Positions 25,656-37,521 of a stretch of DNA of 64,000 nt are shown here, one piece after another; within the stretch, counting starts at the first letter, position 1, and each line of letters starts with the position of its first letter. The position numbers were made by a program, and so were the translations under genes. The notes under the pieces were generated by a model, which saw only the letters and a list, made by a program, of their open reading frames with translations, was not told the origin of the DNA and did not search any database. Source of the DNA: Streptomyces fumigatiscleroticus (GTDB taxonomy: Bacteria > Actinomycetota > Actinomycetes > Streptomycetales > Streptomycetaceae); NCBI RefSeq assembly GCF_014647975.1, contig NZ_BMQF01000011.1, positions 221,899 through 285,898 of the forward strand, in the 5' to 3' direction.

Positions 25656-27581
25656 GTGGCTGACGTACCTGCCGATCTTGCCGCAGTGTGGCCACGCGTA
25701 CTCGAGCAGCTTCTCGGCGAGGGCCGCGGGCAGGGTGTGGAGGCGAAGGACGAGCACTGGATCCGGCGCTGCCAGCCGCTCGCGCTGGTCGCCGACACCG
25801 CCCTGCTCGCCGTACCGAACGAATTTGCGAAGGGTGTGCTCGAGGGCCGCCTCGCGCCCGTCGTCAGCGAGACGCTGAGCCGCGAGTGCGGCCGGCCCAT
25901 CCGCATCGCGATCACCGTCGACGACTCCGCCGGCGAGCCGCCCGCCCCGCCGGCGCCTCCCGCCCGGCCCCAGCCGCGCTACGAGGAGCCCGAGCACCCC
26001 ACCGCGCCGGGCCCCTACGACGGCTACGGCCGCCACCGCGCCGACCAGCAGTCCTCCGGCGACCACCTGCCGACCGCGCGCCCCGCCTACCCCTCCGAGT
26101 ACCAGCGCCACGAGCCCGGCTCCTGGCCGCGCCCGGCGCAGGAGGACTACGGCTGGCAGCAGCAGCGGCTCGGCTTCCCGGAGCGGGATCCGTACGCCTC
26201 TCCGCCCCAGGACTCCTACGGCCCGCCGTCGTCCGACTCCTACGGAGCGTCGACGCGTGACTCCTACGGCCCGCCCTCACAGGACTACGGCGCGCCGTCC
26301 CAGGACGCCTACGCGCAGGACTACCGTCCGCAGGGCCCCGACCGCCCTCCGTACGAAGCGCAGCGCAACGACTACGAGCCGTCACGCCCGGACTACGACC
26401 AGCGCGACGCCCGGCGCGAGCTGCCCGAACCGCCCCCCGGCTCCGGGCACGTCCACCGCGGCGGCCCGGTCGGCCCCAATCTGCCCACCACCGGCGCCCC
26501 CGGCCCGCTGGCCGCCCAGCCCGCGCCGGCCACCGGCCCCGGCGAGCCCACCGCCCGCCTGAACCCGAAGTACCTCTTCGACACCTTCGTCATCGGTGCC
26601 TCCAACCGCTTCGCCCACGCGGCCGCGGTCGCGGTCGCCGAGGCCCCCGCCAAGGCGTACAACCCGCTCTTCATCTACGGCGAGTCCGGGCTCGGCAAGA
26701 CCCACCTGCTGCATGCGATCGGGCACTACGCGCGCAGCCTCTACCCCGGCACGCGCGTGCGGTACGTGAGCTCCGAGGAGTTCACCAACGAGTTCATCAA
26801 CTCCATCCGCGACGGCAAGGGCGACAGCTTCCGCAAGCGCTACCGCGAGATGGACATCCTGCTCGTCGACGACATCCAGTTCCTGGCGGACAAGGAGTCG
26901 ACGCAGGAGGAGTTCTTCCACACCTTCAACACACTCCACAACGCCAACAAGCAGATCGTGCTCTCCAGCGACCGGCCGCCCAAGCAGCTGGTGACCCTGG
27001 AGGACCGGCTGCGCAACCGGTTCGAGTGGGGCCTGATCACCGACGTCCAGCCGCCCGAGCTGGAGACGCGCATCGCGATCCTGCGCAAGAAGGCGGTGCA
27101 GGAACAGCTCAACGCCCCGCCGGAGGTCCTGGAGTTCATCGCCTCCCGCATCTCGCGCAACATCCGCGAACTGGAGGGCGCGCTGATCCGGGTGACGGCG
27201 TTCGCGTCGCTCAACCGGCAGCCGGTCGACCTGGGCCTGACCGAGATCGTCCTCAAGGACCTCATCCCCGGCGGCGAGGACTCGACGCCGGAGATCACCT
27301 CGACGGCCATCATGAGCGCCACCGCCGACTACTTCGGCCTCACGGTCGAGGACCTGTGCGGCAGTTCGCGCGGCCGGCAGCTCGTCACGGCGCGCCAGAT
27401 CGCCATGTATCTCTGCCGTGAGCTGACGGACCTCTCCCTGCCGAAGATCGGCGCGCTCTTCGGCGGCCGCGACCACACCACCGTGATGCACGCCGATCGC
27501 AAGATCCGCAATCTGATGGCCGAGCGGCGTTCCATCTACAACCAGGTCACCGAGCTCACCAACCGCATCAAGAACGGCTGA
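25656..27581 (+). CDS. dnaA: Chromosomal replication initiator DnaA
   Basis: 641 aa from GTG 25656 (frame open from 25551, but the family start is ADVPADLAAVWPRVLEQLL). Domain I about 1-85; domain II is exceptionally long (about 90-310), Pro/Tyr/Asp-rich with repeated DSYGPPS-like units, typical of Streptomyces. Domain III AAA+ has Walker A GESGLGKTH (~342) and Walker B LLVDDIQF (~402). Domain IV reads DNA with GGRDHTTVMHADRKI (~604). Binds the boxes in the adjacent oriC and in its own promoter. Confidence 0.98.
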   Translation: MADVPADLAAVWPRVLEQLLGEGRGQGVEAKDEHWIRRCQPLALVADTALLAVPNEFAKGVLEGRLAPVVSETLSRECGRPIRIAITVDDSAGEPPAPPAPPARPQPRYEEPEHPTAPGPYDGYGRHRADQQSSGDHLPTARPAYPSEYQRHEPGSWPRPAQEDYGWQQQRLGFPERDPYASPPQDSYGPPSSDSYGASTRDSYGPPSQDYGAPSQDAYAQDYRPQGPDRPPYEAQRNDYEPSRPDYDQRDARRELPEPPPGSGHVHRGGPVGPNLPTTGAPGPLAAQPAPATGPGEPTARLNPKYLFDTFVIGASNRFAHAAAVAVAEAPAKAYNPLFIYGESGLGKTHLLHAIGHYARSLYPGTRVRYVSSEEFTNEFINSIRDGKGDSFRKRYREMDILLVDDIQFLADKESTQEEFFHTFNTLHNANKQIVLSSDRPPKQLVTLEDRLRNRFEWGLITDVQPPELETRIAILRKKAVQEQLNAPPEVLEFIASRISRNIRELEGALIRVTAFASLNRQPVDLGLTEIVLKDLIPGGEDSTPEITSTAIMSATADYFGLTVEDLCGSSRGRQLVTARQIAMYLCRELTDLSLPKIGALFGGRDHTTVMHADRKIRNLMAERRSIYNQVTELTNRIKNG

Positions 27582-27602
27582 CCGCCGCCAGGAGGCCGTC
27601 GA

Positions 27603-27634
27603 GGGCGCCCCGGGAGCAGCTCCCGAGGGCGCCC
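27603..27634 (+). terminator. dnaA terminator
   Basis: GGGCGCCC (27603-27610) and GGGCGCCC (27627-27634) flank an inner GGGAG/CTCCC pair, forming a long GC hairpin 21 bases after the dnaA stop, on the dnaA side of oriC. Confidence 0.75.
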
Positions 27635-27714
27635 TTCCGCGTTCCGGCTCGTTCACCGACGCGTCCGCGCGGTGACCCCCGTACGCACGCTGTTCGATTT
27701 CATCCCGGGTTACG

Positions 27715-28300
27715 GCCGCTCTCCACAGATTCGGCTACTTTTTCCCGTCCACAACCTGGGGACCGGTGAGTTGTCCCGACACTGTCCACAGCGCCGGGGG
27801 TTGAGGGATCATCAAGCCAGGTCAGATGGCTGTGGATTGGTGGACGAACACTCTCCACAGGCTGTGGACAACGAAGTGGTCCACAGCCTGTGCACGGAGT
27901 TGTCCACGGGCAACCCACAGGCCGCGGCCGGTTGTCCCCAGTGAACCCCGGCTTCTCCACATGCCTGTCCACTGTTCGGCAACGCGGCGCGCCTCCTCAC
28001 CGGCCCGAGTGAAAGGCGTCACACCAAGGTGTCGGGTTGGGCTGTGGGAAAGGCGGGTAAAACTGGGGACGGCACTGGGGAGAAGTCGCCTCGGCCTGTG
28101 CACGGGGTGTGCAGAACTTTCCGTTCTCCACAGCGGGCCCCGGTTGTCCACCGCCGTCCCCCACAGGCCCCGTGGACAAAATGACCGGCCTGAGCTGCGG
28201 AAACGTGGTTATCCACGGTATCCACACCCCCTACTACTACTCCGGACCATAGAGAGCCCGGAATTCGCTTCGAAGAGGGGGCTGTGCACAACTCGCCGTC
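27715..28300. other. oriC: Origin of replication oriC
   Basis: The 892-base dnaA-dnaN spacer carries about 18 DnaA-box-like 9-mers (consensus TTGTCCACA). Perfect: 27863-27871 (inverted). One mismatch: 27782-27790, 27877-27885, 27900-27908, 27932-27940, 27953-27961, 28124-28132, 28144-28152, 28171-28179, 28283-28291. Looser: 27719-27727, 27745-27753, 27851-27859, 27965-27973, 28209-28217, 28218-28226 and others. Boxes occur in two groups (27.72-27.97 and 28.12-28.29 kb) separated by ~150 bases. This is the known Streptomyces oriC layout of many weak boxes; no classic AT-rich repeats are visible, though local AT is slightly raised near 28220-28265. Confidence 0.97.
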
Positions 28301-28473
28301 CCGTGCCCGGCTGCCCCACGTCACGACTTGACCCCGAGCGGCACCTACTGTCAGTGGGGTGCGTCAGACTGTTCCCCGGTGTCCTGCCCCTCACGGGGGC
28401 TCACGGCACCGGGTTCAGACGACGAAGGCGAAGCAGGGCGAGAAGCGCCGGCAACAGCAGGAGGCGGCTTACG

Positions 28474-29604
28474 GTGAAGATCCGGGTGGAACGCGACGTA
28501 CTCGCGGAGGCAGTGGCCTGGGCGGCGCGCAGCCTCCCGGCCCGTCCGCCGGCGCCTGTCCTCGCCGGCCTCCTGTTGAAGGCCGAGGACGGCCAGCTGA
28601 GCCTGTCCAGCTTCGACTACGAGGTCTCCGCGCGGGTGTCCGTCGAGGCCGAGGTCGAGGAGGAGGGCACCGTCCTGGTCTCCGGCCGCCTCCTCGCGGA
28701 CATCTCCCGCGCCCTGCCCAACCGGCCGGTGGAGATTTCCACAGACGGTGTACGGGCGACCGTGGTCTGCGGCTCCTCCCGGTTCACCCTCCACACACTG
28801 CCTGTGGAGGAGTACCCGGCCCTGCCGCAGATGCCGAACGCCACGGGCACCGTCCCCGGCGAGGTCTTCGCCTCCGCCGTGCAGCAGGTCGCCATCGCCG
28901 CGGGCCGTGACGACACGCTGCCCGTCCTCACCGGTGTGCGCATCGAGATCGAGGGCGACACCGTCACGCTGGCCTCCACCGACCGCTACCGCTTCGCGGT
29001 CCGCGAGTTCCTGTGGAAGCCGGAGAACCCCGAGGCCTCCGCGGTCGCCCTGGTGCCCGCCAAGACGCTCCTGGACACCGCCAAGGCACTGACCAGCGGT
29101 GACAACGTGATCCTGGCGCTGTCCGGATCGGGCGCGGGCGAGGGCCTGATCGGTTTCGAGGGCGCCGGCCGCCGCACCACCACGCGGCTGCTGGAGGGCG
29201 ACCTCCCGAAGTACCGCACGCTGTTCCCGACGGAGTTCAACTCGGTCGCCGTGATCGAGACCGCCCCCTTCGTGGAGGCCGTCAAGCGCGTGGCCCTGGT
29301 CGCCGAGCGCAACACCCCGGTGCGGCTCAGCTTCGAGCAGGGCGTGCTGATCCTGGAGGCGGGCTCCAGCGACGACGCACAGGCTGTGGAAAGGGTCGAC
29401 GCGCAGCTGGAGGGCGACGACATCTCGATCGCCTTCAACCCGACGTTCCTGCTGGACGGCCTGAGCGCGATCGACTCCCCGGTGGCCCAGCTGTCGTTCA
29501 CCACGTCCACCAAGCCCGCGCTGCTCAGCGGCAAGCCGGCGGTGGACGCCGAGGCGGACGAGGCCTACAAGTACCTGATCATGCCGGTGCGCCTCAGCGG
29601 CTGA
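28474..29604 (+). CDS. dnaN: DNA polymerase III beta subunit (sliding clamp)
   Basis: 376 aa from GTG 28474 after AGGAGGCGG. Three clamp domains; the conserved DRYRFAVREF near residue 170 and the C-terminal YKYLIMPVRLSG are present. The frame is open upstream across oriC to 27826 but that part is not protein-like. Ring that tethers DNA polymerase III. A perfect DnaA box follows its stop by three bases. Confidence 0.98.
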   Translation: MKIRVERDVLAEAVAWAARSLPARPPAPVLAGLLLKAEDGQLSLSSFDYEVSARVSVEAEVEEEGTVLVSGRLLADISRALPNRPVEISTDGVRATVVCGSSRFTLHTLPVEEYPALPQMPNATGTVPGEVFASAVQQVAIAAGRDDTLPVLTGVRIEIEGDTVTLASTDRYRFAVREFLWKPENPEASAVALVPAKTLLDTAKALTSGDNVILALSGSGAGEGLIGFEGAGRRTTTRLLEGDLPKYRTLFPTEFNSVAVIETAPFVEAVKRVALVAERNTPVRLSFEQGVLILEAGSSDDAQAVERVDAQLEGDDISIAFNPTFLLDGLSAIDSPVAQLSFTTSTKPALLSGKPAVDAEADEAYKYLIMPVRLSG

Positions 29605-29607
29605 CGG

Positions 29608-29616
29608 TTGTCCACA
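29608..29616 (+). promoter_or_regulatory. Perfect DnaA box after dnaN
   Basis: TTGTCCACA, exact consensus, 3 bases beyond the dnaN stop and outside the dnaA-dnaN spacer. Confidence 0.7.
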
Positions 29617-29780
29617 GCGCCTGCCGGTCCGGTGCACAACCGGGTCCGGCAGGCGAAGCCCCAGGTGGGGGCTGACGTCTGAGCGCCTGGGCCCACAGCT
29701 GTGCGCCGAAGGCCGGGTTTAGGCTCGGGGCGGTACGCAAGTGCCGTGATGCCACCTCGGACACCTAAGGAACACAACTG

Positions 29781-30656
29781 ATGGAGCTCGGTCTCGTCGG
29801 CCTCGGCAAGATGGGCGGCAACATGCGCGAGCGGATCCGCCGCGCGGGCCACACCGTCGTCGGATTCGACCGCAACCCGGACCTCGCCGATGTCCACAGC
29901 CTTCAAGAGCTGGTGAGCAAGCTCTCCGGCCCGCGCGTGGTCTGGGTGATGGTCCCGGCCGGCGAGCCCACCCAGTCCACGATCGACGAGCTGGCCGAGC
30001 TGCTCGAGCCCGGTGACGTGGTCGTGGACGGCGGAAACTCCCGCTGGACGGACGACGAGAAGCACGCCGCGGAGCTGGCCGCCAAGGGCATCGGCTTCGT
30101 CGACTGCGGCGTCTCCGGCGGCGTGTGGGGCCTGGAGAACGGCTACGCGCTGATGTACGGCGGTGACGCGGAGAACGTCGCCAAGGTGCAGCCGGTCTTC
30201 GACGCGCTGAAGCCGGCAGGCGACTTCGGCTCGGTGCACGCGGGCAAGGTGGGCGCCGGTCACTTCGCGAAGATGGTCCACAACGGCATCGAGTACGCGA
30301 TGATGCAGGCCTACGCCGAGGGCTGGGAGCTGCTGGAGAAGGTCGACTCCGTGACCGACGTCCGGGAGGTCTTCCGTTCCTGGCAGGAGGGCACGGTCAT
30401 CCGTTCCTGGCTGCTGGACCTCGCGGTCAACGCCCTCGACGAGGACGAGCACCTTCAGCAGCTCCGGGGTTATGCACAGGACTCCGGTGAGGGACGCTGG
30501 ACTGTGGAGGCCGCCATCGACAACGCGGTGCCGCTGCCGGCGATCACCGCCTCGCTGTTCGCGCGGTTCGCCTCCCGCCAGGAGGACTCGCCGCAGATGA
30601 AGATGATCGCCGCACTGCGCAACCAGTTCGGCGGCCACGCGGTCGAGAAGAAGTAG
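29781..30656 (+). CDS. gnd: 6-Phosphogluconate dehydrogenase, decarboxylating (short form)
   Basis: 291 aa. N-terminal NAD(P) fold GLVGLGKMGGNM; substrate motif GCGVSGGVWGLENGYALMYGG; catalytic Lys/Asn block GAGHFAKMVHNGIEYAMMQ. At 291 residues it is the short actinobacterial/Gram-positive type, not the ~470-aa enteric type. Converts 6-phosphogluconate to ribulose 5-phosphate. A metabolic gene conserved between dnaN and recF in Streptomyces; ATG 29781 after AAGG. Confidence 0.94.
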   Translation: MELGLVGLGKMGGNMRERIRRAGHTVVGFDRNPDLADVHSLQELVSKLSGPRVVWVMVPAGEPTQSTIDELAELLEPGDVVVDGGNSRWTDDEKHAAELAAKGIGFVDCGVSGGVWGLENGYALMYGGDAENVAKVQPVFDALKPAGDFGSVHAGKVGAGHFAKMVHNGIEYAMMQAYAEGWELLEKVDSVTDVREVFRSWQEGTVIRSWLLDLAVNALDEDEHLQQLRGYAQDSGEGRWTVEAAIDNAVPLPAITASLFARFASRQEDSPQMKMIAALRNQFGGHAVEKK

Positions 30657-30697
30657 TCCAGTTCACCCGGAGTTCGTGGGGAGGTCGGCGAACGACC

Positions 30698-31819
30698 ATG
30701 CACGTGACGCATCTGTCGCTGGCCGACTTCCGCTCCTACGCCCGGGTGGAGGTCCCGCTCGAACCGGGCGTGACGGCCTTCGTCGGGCCGAACGGACAGG
30801 GCAAGACCAATCTCGTCGAGGCGGTCGGCTATCTCGCCACCCTCGGCAGCCACCGGGTCTCCTCCGACGCCCCCCTGGTCCGTATGGGCGCCGAGCGCGC
30901 GATCGTCCGCGCGCAGGTACGCCAGGGTGACAGGCAGCAGCTGATCGAGCTGGAGCTGAACCCGGGCCGCGCCAACCGGGCCCGCATCAACAGATCCTCG
31001 CAGGTCAGGCCGCGTGATGTGCTGGGCATCGTACGGACCGTGCTGTTCGCGCCCGAGGATCTCGCCCTGGTGAAGGGCGATCCCGGCGAGCGGCGCCGTT
31101 TCCTGGACGAGCTGATCACGGCCCGGTCTCCGCGCATGGCCGGGGTGCGCTCCGACTACGACCGGGTGCTCAAGCAGCGCAACACCCTGCTGAAGTCGGC
31201 CGCGCTGGCCCGCCGGCACGGCGGCCGCACCCTGGACCTGTCCACCCTGGACGTCTGGGACCAGCACCTCGCGCGGGCGGGCGCCGAGCTGCTCGCGCAG
31301 CGCCTGGACCTGATCGCCGCGATCCAGCCGCTGGCCGACAAGGCGTACGAGCAGCTGGCCCCCGGCGGCGGCCCGGTGGCGCTGGAGTACAAGCCGTCCG
31401 CGCCGGGCGAGGCGCACACGCGCGAGGATCTCTACGCACAGCTGATGGCCGCGCTCGCCGAGGCCCGCAAGCAGGAGATCGAGCGCGGCGTGACCTTGGT
31501 GGGGCCCCACCGGGACGATCTGCTTCTCAGACTCGGTCAGCTGCCCGCCAAGGGTTACGCCTCGCACGGCGAGTCCTGGTCGTACGCGCTGGCGCTGCGG
31601 CTGGCCTCCTACGACCTGCTGCGGGCCGAGGGCAACGAGCCGGTGCTGGTGCTGGACGACGTCTTCGCCGAGCTGGACGCCCGCCGCCGGGAGCGGCTGG
31701 CGGAGCTGGTCGCGCCCGGCGAGCAGGTCCTGGTGACCGCCGCCGTGGACGACGACGTGCCGCACGTGCTGGCGGGGGCGCGGTTCGCGGTGTCCGAGGG
31801 AACGGTGGAGCGCGTATGA
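30698..31819 (+). CDS. recF: DNA replication and repair protein RecF
   Basis: 373 aa SMC-like ATPase. Walker A GPNGQGKTNLVEAVGYLA at ~30-47, signature SHGESWSYALALRLASYDLLR, Walker B PVLVLDDVFAELDARRRERL near 320. Loads RecA at gapped DNA and helps replication restart. ATG after GGGGAGG. The stop overlaps the start of the next gene (ATGA). Confidence 0.96.
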   Translation: MHVTHLSLADFRSYARVEVPLEPGVTAFVGPNGQGKTNLVEAVGYLATLGSHRVSSDAPLVRMGAERAIVRAQVRQGDRQQLIELELNPGRANRARINRSSQVRPRDVLGIVRTVLFAPEDLALVKGDPGERRRFLDELITARSPRMAGVRSDYDRVLKQRNTLLKSAALARRHGGRTLDLSTLDVWDQHLARAGAELLAQRLDLIAAIQPLADKAYEQLAPGGGPVALEYKPSAPGEAHTREDLYAQLMAALAEARKQEIERGVTLVGPHRDDLLLRLGQLPAKGYASHGESWSYALALRLASYDLLRAEGNEPVLVLDDVFAELDARRRERLAELVAPGEQVLVTAAVDDDVPHVLAGARFAVSEGTVERV

Positions 31820-32352
31820 GCACCGGCGAACCGGCCTCCGGGAAGACCCCCGAGCCTTCCGGCGTCGACCTGGCGCGGGTGGCGCTGCGGGCGGCCAAGG
31901 AGGCGGCACGCGCGCGTGGTGACGCCGCCCAGCAGAAACGGCAGGCGCGGCGCGGGGGCGGTCTGCGGTCCGGTGCCCGTGCCGACGGCCGCGATCCGAT
32001 GGCGCTCGGGTCGGCGATCAACCGGCTGATCACCGAGCGCGGCTGGGAGGCGCCGGCCGCGGTGGGCGGCGTGATGGGGCGCTGGCCGCAGATCGTGGGC
32101 GAGGACGTGGCCAAGCACTGCGTGCCGGAGCGGTACGACGAGGACGAGCGCGTGCTGTCGGTGCGCTGCGACTCCACGGCCTGGGCGACGAATCTGCGGC
32201 TGCTCGCCCCGACCCTGGTCGCCCGCCTCAACGAGGATCTCGGGCACGGAACGGTACGGATGATCAAGGTCAACGGCCCCGGCGGCCCCGCCCGCCGCTA
32301 CGGCCCCCTGCGCGCTCCGGGCAGCACGGGGCCGGGTGACACCTACGGGTGA
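31816..32352 (+). CDS. dciA: DciA-type DUF721 protein, probable replicative helicase operator
   Basis: 178 aa. N-terminal basic/Ala region, then the DUF721 core: LGSAINRLITERGWEAPAAVGGVMGRWPQIVGEDVAKHC and LSVRCDSTAWATNLRLLAPTLVARLNEDLG. DUF721 includes DciA, shown in other bacteria (including mycobacteria) to interact with and load DnaB. Position between recF and gyrB matches M. tuberculosis Rv0004. ATG overlaps the recF stop. The function is inferred from the family; the symbol is provisional. Confidence 0.85.
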   Translation: MSTGEPASGKTPEPSGVDLARVALRAAKEAARARGDAAQQKRQARRGGGLRSGARADGRDPMALGSAINRLITERGWEAPAAVGGVMGRWPQIVGEDVAKHCVPERYDEDERVLSVRCDSTAWATNLRLLAPTLVARLNEDLGHGTVRMIKVNGPGGPARRYGPLRAPGSTGPGDTYG

Positions 32353-32359
32353 CGGAGCC

Positions 32360-32379
32360 TTATCCACACCTGTGGACAA
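32360..32379. promoter_or_regulatory. Back-to-back perfect DnaA boxes
   Basis: TTATCCACA (32360-32368) and TGTGGACAA (32371-32379), inverted with two bases between them, 8 bases after the dciA stop and ~4 kb from oriC. Confidence 0.7.
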
Positions 32380-32402
32380 CAAGTGACCGACTTCACATCG
32401 GT

Positions 32403-32436
32403 GGGCGCCGGCGGTCCTTCCGGACCGCCGGCGCCC
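32403..32436 (+). terminator. Terminator of the recF-dciA operon
   Basis: GGGCGCCGGCGGTCC (32403-32417) pairs perfectly over 15 bp with 32422-32436; four-base loop TTCC; TTGTTGT follows. Confidence 0.85.
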
Positions 32437-32804
32437 TTGTTGTCGTACAACCGCACATGGTTGCGAATCCTGTGCTGACTCCTAAGTAGCCAAGGGTTGA
32501 CGGCCGGAAGCGCTGAGTGCCTCCGTGAGCCTCTTGGGGCCCCCATCCGCATATCGGGAGTCGGGCGAGACCGGTTGAGGGCGGCACATGCGGACTCAGG
32601 TACCGGCAAACCCCCATCACTGTCGGCGCTACCGGTAGACTGGAAGCTAATCCCGCCCCATTCGTGGGGACCGTCCGGGAAAAGCTGAGCAACGCTGATC
32701 AAGGCTTACCAACGCAACATGCCGCAGCCGCTCCGGCACCCTCCCCCAGCGGGGGCCCTCCAGGAGCCCGGCTCGTGCTGTGCCTGTGCCAGAAAGGGCG
32801 CTTC

Positions 32805-34865
32805 GTGGCCGATTCCGGCAACCCCAACGAGAACATCCCGTCCACCGACACCGGCGTGAACGACGCGGCGAGCACCTCGAACGGCGAGGTCACCGCCTCG
32901 TACGACGCAAGTGCCATCACCGTCCTCGAGGGTCTGGACGCGGTCCGCAAGCGACCCGGTATGTACATCGGCTCGACCGGTGAGCGAGGACTGCACCACC
33001 TCGTGTACGAGGTCGTCGACAACTCCGTCGACGAGGCGCTGGCCGGCCACGCGGACACGATCGAGGTCACGATCCTCGCCGACGGCGGCGTCCGCGTCGT
33101 CGACAACGGCCGTGGTATCCCGGTGGGCATCGTGCCCTCCGAGGGCAAGCCCGCCGTGGAGGTCGTGCTGACCGTGCTGCACGCGGGCGGCAAGTTCGGC
33201 GGCGGCGGCTACGCGGTCTCCGGCGGTCTGCACGGCGTGGGCGTCTCCGTGGTGAACGCGCTCTCCACGAAGGTCGCCGTCGAGGTCAGGACCGACGGCC
33301 ACCGCTGGACGCAGGACTACAAGCTGGGCGTTCCCACGGCCCCGCTCGCCAAGCACGAGGCGACCGAGGAGACCGGTACGTCGGTCACCTTCTGGGCCGA
33401 CGGCGACATCTTCGAGACCACGGACTACTCCTTCGAGACGCTCTCGCGGCGCTTCCAGGAGATGGCGTTCCTCAACAAGGGTCTGACGATCAAGCTCACC
33501 GACGAGCGCGAGTCGGCGAAGGCCGTCACCGGGGCGGACGAGGCAGGCGCGGACGAGAAGTCCGAGGTCAAGACCGTCACGTACCACTACGAAGGCGGCA
33601 TCGTCGACTTCGTGAAGTACCTGAACTCCCGCAAGGGAGAGCTGGTGCACCCCTCCGTGATCGACATCGAGGCCGAGGACAAGGACAGGCTCCTGTCCGT
33701 CGAGGTCGCGATGCAGTGGAACAACGGCTACAGCGAGGGCGTGTACTCCTTCGCCAACACCATCCACACCCATGAGGGCGGTACGCACGAGGAGGGCTTC
33801 CGCGCGGCGCTGACCAACCTGGTCAACAAGTACGCGCGCGAGAAGAAGCTGCTGAGGGAGAAGGACGACAACCTCACGGGCGACGACATCCGCGAGGGCC
33901 TGACGGCGATCATCTCGGTCAAGCTGGGCGAGCCGCAGTTCGAGGGCCAGACCAAGACCAAGCTGGGCAACACCGAGGCCAAGACCTTCGTCCAGAAGGT
34001 CGTCTACGAGCACCTCAACGACTGGCTGGACCGCAACCCCAACGAGGCCGCGGACATCATCCGCAAGGGCATCCAGGCGGCCACCGCGCGCGTGGCGGCC
34101 CGCAAGGCGCGTGACCTGACCCGCCGCAAGGGCCTGCTGGAGTCGGCGTCGCTGCCGGGCAAGCTGTCCGACTGCCAGTCGAACGACCCCACCAAGTGCG
34201 AGATCTTCATCGTCGAGGGCGACTCCGCCGGCGGCTCCGCCAAGTCCGGCCGGAACCCGCAGTACCAGGCGATCCTCCCGATCCGCGGCAAGATCCTCAA
34301 CGTCGAGAAGGCGCGCATCGACCGCATCCTGCAGAACCAGGAGATCCAGGCGATGATCTCCGCGTTCGGCACGGGCGTGCACGAGGACTTCGACATCGAA
34401 AAGCTCCGCTACCACAAGATCATCCTGATGGCGGACGCCGACGTCGACGGCCAGCACATCAACACGCTGCTGCTGACCTTCCTCTTCCGCTTCATGCGGC
34501 CGCTGGTCGAGGCCGGTCACGTCTACCTCTCCCGCCCGCCGCTCTACAAGATCAAGTGGGGCCGGGACGACTTCGAGTACGCGTACTCCGACCGCGAGCG
34601 CGACGCGCTGATCGAGATGGGCCGCCAGGCCGGCAAGCGGATCCGTGAGGACTCCGTGCAGCGCTTCAAGGGTCTCGGCGAGATGAACGCCGAGGAGCTG
34701 CGCGTCACCACGATGGACCAGGAGCACCGCGTCCTCGGCCAGGTCACCCTCGACGACGCCGCCCAGGCCGACGACCTGTTCTCGGTGCTGATGGGCGAGG
34801 ACGTCGAGGCCCGGCGCCAGTTCATCCAGCGCAACGCCAAGGACGTCCGCTTCCTCGACATCTGA
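32805..34865 (+). CDS. gyrB: DNA gyrase subunit B
   Basis: 686 aa from GTG 32805 (AGAAAGGG upstream). GHKL ATPase domain with VVDNSVDEALAG, DNGRGIPVG and GGLHGVGVSVVNALS; transducer domain; TOPRIM with EGDSAGGSAKSGR and ADADVDGQH; ends YHK-type with FIQRNAKDVRFLDI. ATP-driven subunit that with GyrA introduces negative supercoils. Length agrees with S. coelicolor GyrB. Confidence 0.98.
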   Translation: MADSGNPNENIPSTDTGVNDAASTSNGEVTASYDASAITVLEGLDAVRKRPGMYIGSTGERGLHHLVYEVVDNSVDEALAGHADTIEVTILADGGVRVVDNGRGIPVGIVPSEGKPAVEVVLTVLHAGGKFGGGGYAVSGGLHGVGVSVVNALSTKVAVEVRTDGHRWTQDYKLGVPTAPLAKHEATEETGTSVTFWADGDIFETTDYSFETLSRRFQEMAFLNKGLTIKLTDERESAKAVTGADEAGADEKSEVKTVTYHYEGGIVDFVKYLNSRKGELVHPSVIDIEAEDKDRLLSVEVAMQWNNGYSEGVYSFANTIHTHEGGTHEEGFRAALTNLVNKYAREKKLLREKDDNLTGDDIREGLTAIISVKLGEPQFEGQTKTKLGNTEAKTFVQKVVYEHLNDWLDRNPNEAADIIRKGIQAATARVAARKARDLTRRKGLLESASLPGKLSDCQSNDPTKCEIFIVEGDSAGGSAKSGRNPQYQAILPIRGKILNVEKARIDRILQNQEIQAMISAFGTGVHEDFDIEKLRYHKIILMADADVDGQHINTLLLTFLFRFMRPLVEAGHVYLSRPPLYKIKWGRDDFEYAYSDRERDALIEMGRQAGKRIREDSVQRFKGLGEMNAEELRVTTMDQEHRVLGQVTLDDAAQADDLFSVLMGEDVEARRQFIQRNAKDVRFLDI

Positions 34866-34905
34866 GTCGGTCGGCTGACCGCACCAGGAAGGACCTTCAC
34901 CAGCA

Positions 34906-37503
<2,598 letters not shown>

Positions 37504-37521
37504 CACGAGGAGTGAGTCAGC

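Larger units (their letters stand above)
32353..32804 (+). promoter_or_regulatory. gyrB upstream region
   Basis: 452 bases. Contains the DnaA-box pair (32360-32379), the recF-dciA terminator (32403-32436) and a -10-like TAGACT (32636-32641) ahead of a ~160-base leader. The gyrB frame is open through the leader but without family homology, so it is treated as untranslated. gyrB promoters are usually supercoiling-sensitive; nothing further is directly visible. Confidence 0.45.

Noticed and set aside
27826..28473. N-terminal extension of DnaN across oriC
   Set aside because: Open frame by chance; DnaN homology begins at 28474 after a good ribosome-binding site.
32664..32804. 47-codon N-terminal extension of GyrB
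   Set aside because: No GyrB likeness; the GTG at 32805 has a ribosome-binding site and gives the expected 686 aa.
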